In this document: positions 61,265 through 64,000 of the stretch, piece by piece
How positions within the stretch are numbered: the stretch's first letter is position 1
Layout of the letters: every line of letters starts with the position of its first letter
Source of the DNA: Lepturacanthus savala
Taxonomy: Eukaryota > Chordata > Actinopteri > Scombriformes > Trichiuridae
Assembly (NCBI GenBank): GCA_030544235.1
Contig: CM060467.1
Coordinates: 6,127,501-6,191,500 of the forward strand
Reading direction: 5' to 3'
Length of the DNA stretch: 64,000 bases
Position numbers and translations under genes: made by a program
Notes under the pieces: model-generated
What the model was told of the DNA's origin: nothing
The model's database searches: none
What the model saw: the letters and a program-made list of their open reading frames with translations, nothing else

Positions 61265-63440
61265 TATAAATATGTTAACTTGTGTTTATTGGAAAGATGC
61301 ATTAATCACAAATAAATACATAGCAGATATATAACAACCTTCTTTAGGATAATGCTAGGGAAAAAAGTCAAACAATACTAAACAGACATATATATAAAGT
61401 AATAAACAGGAATAAACTCTGTTCTCACTATGATCCAGTATCTGAACAAACACTCTGCCCACAGCTCTTCTGGTATAGATGAATCAAACGTGTCCACTTT
61501 TTGTGACTCAGGCGTGTGGGGTGTTGTACGAATGTGGTGACAAACTTTGTGATAACGTGATGACGACTGATGTGATGATTTGCAAAAGATGAGACTTCTT
61601 TACTCAGAGTGTAGCACCTTTGTTGTGTCAGTGGAGGGCAGTGTGCAACAAATATCAGGTCACACACTGACGCAGCTTTCCAGTCAAATTATTGTTCTCG
61701 TCCTTCACAATTTGTTTTTATGCAAATACACTGCATTACATTCACCTCTCCCCATGGAATCATGCACACGGTAAAAAAAAAAAAAAAAGATTGCTTCCTT
61801 TGTTAACCCTGAATGTCTACACAAAAAGCTGCTTTCTTCAATATTACTCTCACATAGTATTTCTCAGCCTTTGCATATTTACCTCTATGAAATTACTGTT
61901 AATGGTTATTTGAATGTCTATGTTTTTTATTCTGGGAAAATACAATGTCAAGACAAAGACAAACATCTCATACTGTAATACAGTGCCAGCTCCAAATAAG
62001 AATACTCCATTTCCTTCCACCTCTCCTTGTGTATCTTTCAGTCTCCACTTCAGTGGCAAGACATGAAATTATACATAATTGCTGTTGTTTATTGGATGTG
62101 ATAATGGCGACTTTTAAACCGTGTCCTCCTGCAGCCAAAATTGCTTTGCTATTGTTCTCGCTCGACAACATTTTAAAACCACGCAGGAAACATCTGTCAT
62201 AGCCTTTCACCAGTGTCAAGGATGCCCAGTGTCAAATGGAGGTAAGGTAATAATAATAATAATAATAATAAAATAAATAAAAACATCCACATTCAGATGT
62301 ATTTAAGATCTACTTTTCCTGACATGACATGAATGATGACAGTAAAAAAAATACTAATAGATTCAATCAGATCAGGTCAATTCATTTTTCAGCTCATCTG
62401 GCCTGGTCTATGAAGGCTGATTTGTGTCAACTTTAGGAACTTGAATGTAATGAAGTAATTAACATATTTACATATAAATTATGGAGTGGAAGAAAATATA
62501 AAGATAAATCTATGTTTTTACTGTGATAATAATTCCCTCTTCCCAGCTGCAGTTTATTTTAGAACACTGTAAGCATATGTGAGACATGATGAGGTCATTT
62601 TGTGCTTGTTCAAATATGAAATGAGGGGAAATATAAAAAGATGACACATTTTATTGAGGAACCAGAAGTATTTCTGGCTTTTTCTCCTGCTTGATAAAAA
62701 ATCTATAATAAGTAATAGTGAACAAGCCCATGTTATTATTAGGATGCTGCACCTACACACACAACAGGAGGCTTGAATGCTGTGGCTAAACAATTATGAC
62801 TGGTTGCTTTTGCGAAACATCAATAGAAAACTTTGGTAAAATACCTATTTGAAGAGTGATGGTCAGACCACCCACTGATTATACAATAAGTCTACATACC
62901 CCATAATATTCTAGACAGAAATCATCCCTAAATGTTGTGTGTTGGGGTTATTGTGTCCTCTGATCGTGTGTGTTGACTCTTTAGTTACTGTAATGAACAC
63001 TGCTGATTCAGGGTCATGCTGACCAATCTTGAAAAAGCCAACAACAATTATAGGCTACATTATAGCTGTGCTTATGTTTCTCAATTTGTGTGTTTGTCTT
63101 TTTTTCTGTTTAGATGAAAGATGTCGATTACATATATATCTGTTCAGAGGCCAGACTACCAATATACCACTTTAGGTTATTGAGCGATGGATCATTACAG
63201 TTTATTCATCTCGAGCATTCAGAAGAGTTAAAGGGGACTTTCGGTATGTTTCAGATGTGAAATGCAGCCTCTAAGAAACTGCATGTTTTACAACTTTGAT
63301 ATTTTTTAATCATTTAAATACAGTTGTAGGGTGATCTGCGTCAATTAATTTCACAATATTACTTGATTGATTGGTGTTTAAAGGAACAGTATTTTTTCTA
63401 CTGGGTATTTTAAGGGAAGAGCAAAAGGCAAAACACAGAG
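61265..63440. other. Intergenic, no gene seen
   Basis: AT-rich sequence with poly-A (61774-61789) and a short (TAA)n array (62247-62271). GTTTAAAGGAACAGTATTTTT at 63377 resembles the edge of a common fish repeat, but nothing follows it convincingly. Confidence 0.5.
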
Positions 63441-64000
63441 GGACATTTTAAATTAATAATTTAATTTTTTTTCGACAGTACAAAACAAAGTCATACAGTC
63501 AGAAACATCACAAGGCACAGTACAGCAGCACAGGCATACAATTTGGGACATAGTTAATCCTCCAATGTGTTACATGTACCACAAGCTGAACAAAAGTCAT
63601 TGTCGACTCATTTGAAAAGGGTTTGACGGTTTCTGATCGAACAGGAGTTCATATGAATCTGTAATGTAATTCTCATTAAGATCCTTAAGGCTAATATGTA
63701 TCAACTTCACGGTAACAATGCAATCATTTATATATTTAAATATATATATTATAGAATTTTGTTAGTCTTGTTATTTAATATCATACAGTACGTTACAATA
63801 CAAGCCCCTCTACATTATATCAACTCACACAGATATACAACTTAATTTACTTCATAAATTACATTACACACTATTAATTTGCAGTTCAATAAAAAGCAGC
63901 TTTTTTAAACAGTCTTGAGATACTGAATGATTTTCTGTAAACTGTGAAATTAAAGCTTTATATGCTTTCTGGAGGAAATGTGACAGTCTTTGCTTTCAAA
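63440..64000 (-). other. Possible 3' UTR end of a minus-strand gene
   Basis: On the minus strand, ATTAAA at about 63462-63467 could be a polyadenylation signal, preceded (63480-63720) by unique, GC-richer, noncoding sequence of 3' UTR character. The coding part would lie outside the window. This is weak evidence, and plain intergenic sequence is equally possible. Confidence 0.2.

Overview
This is vertebrate nuclear DNA, almost certainly from a ray-finned (teleost, probably percomorph) fish. The evidence is two spliced genes with clear vertebrate orthologues, GT-AG introns, long dinucleotide and tetranucleotide microsatellites, and many short DNA-transposon remnants (TTAA-flanked piggyBac-like, hAT-like, Tc1-like) of kinds common in teleosts. 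No prokaryotic operon, CRISPR array, tRNA or rRNA gene is visible.

Layout. From 1 to about 26.5 kb lies a gene desert with scattered transposon remnants, pyrimidine tracts and a few GC-richer islands that could be regulatory. At 26.6-34.3 kb on the + strand is nrsn1 (neurensin-1): a putative noncoding exon 1 in a CpG-rich promoter near 26.6 kb, then five coding exons (29752-32228, 200 aa) and a probable 2-kb 3' UTR. A 3-kb intergenic gap follows. From 59691 down to 37569 on the - strand is dcdc2 (doublecortin domain-containing 2): nine coding exons, 620 aa, two doublecortin domains and a long acidic tail encoded mostly by one 864-bp last exon. Its CpG-island promoter lies at about 59.4-60.5 kb. 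From 60.5 to 64 kb I see no gene, except a possible 3' UTR of another minus-strand gene at the very end.

The genes face each other tail to tail, as in the mammalian NRSN1-DCDC2 block (human 6p22), which supports both orthology calls. Nrsn1 is a neuronal vesicle membrane protein and Dcdc2 a ciliary microtubule-binding protein. I see no shared biochemical pathway, only old synteny.

The most interesting non-coding signal is three perfect matches to the 17-bp RE1/NRSE core bound by the neuronal repressor REST: upstream of nrsn1, in nrsn1 intron 1, and in the 12-kb dcdc2 intron 7. About 0.03 matches are expected by chance in a window this size. Other points are the repeat-built acidic tail of Dcdc2, an inverted-repeat element in its 3' UTR, an element with perfect 22-bp terminal inverted repeats in nrsn1 intron 3, and a nested transposon insertion near 24 kb. 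I found no previously undescribed multi-gene system.
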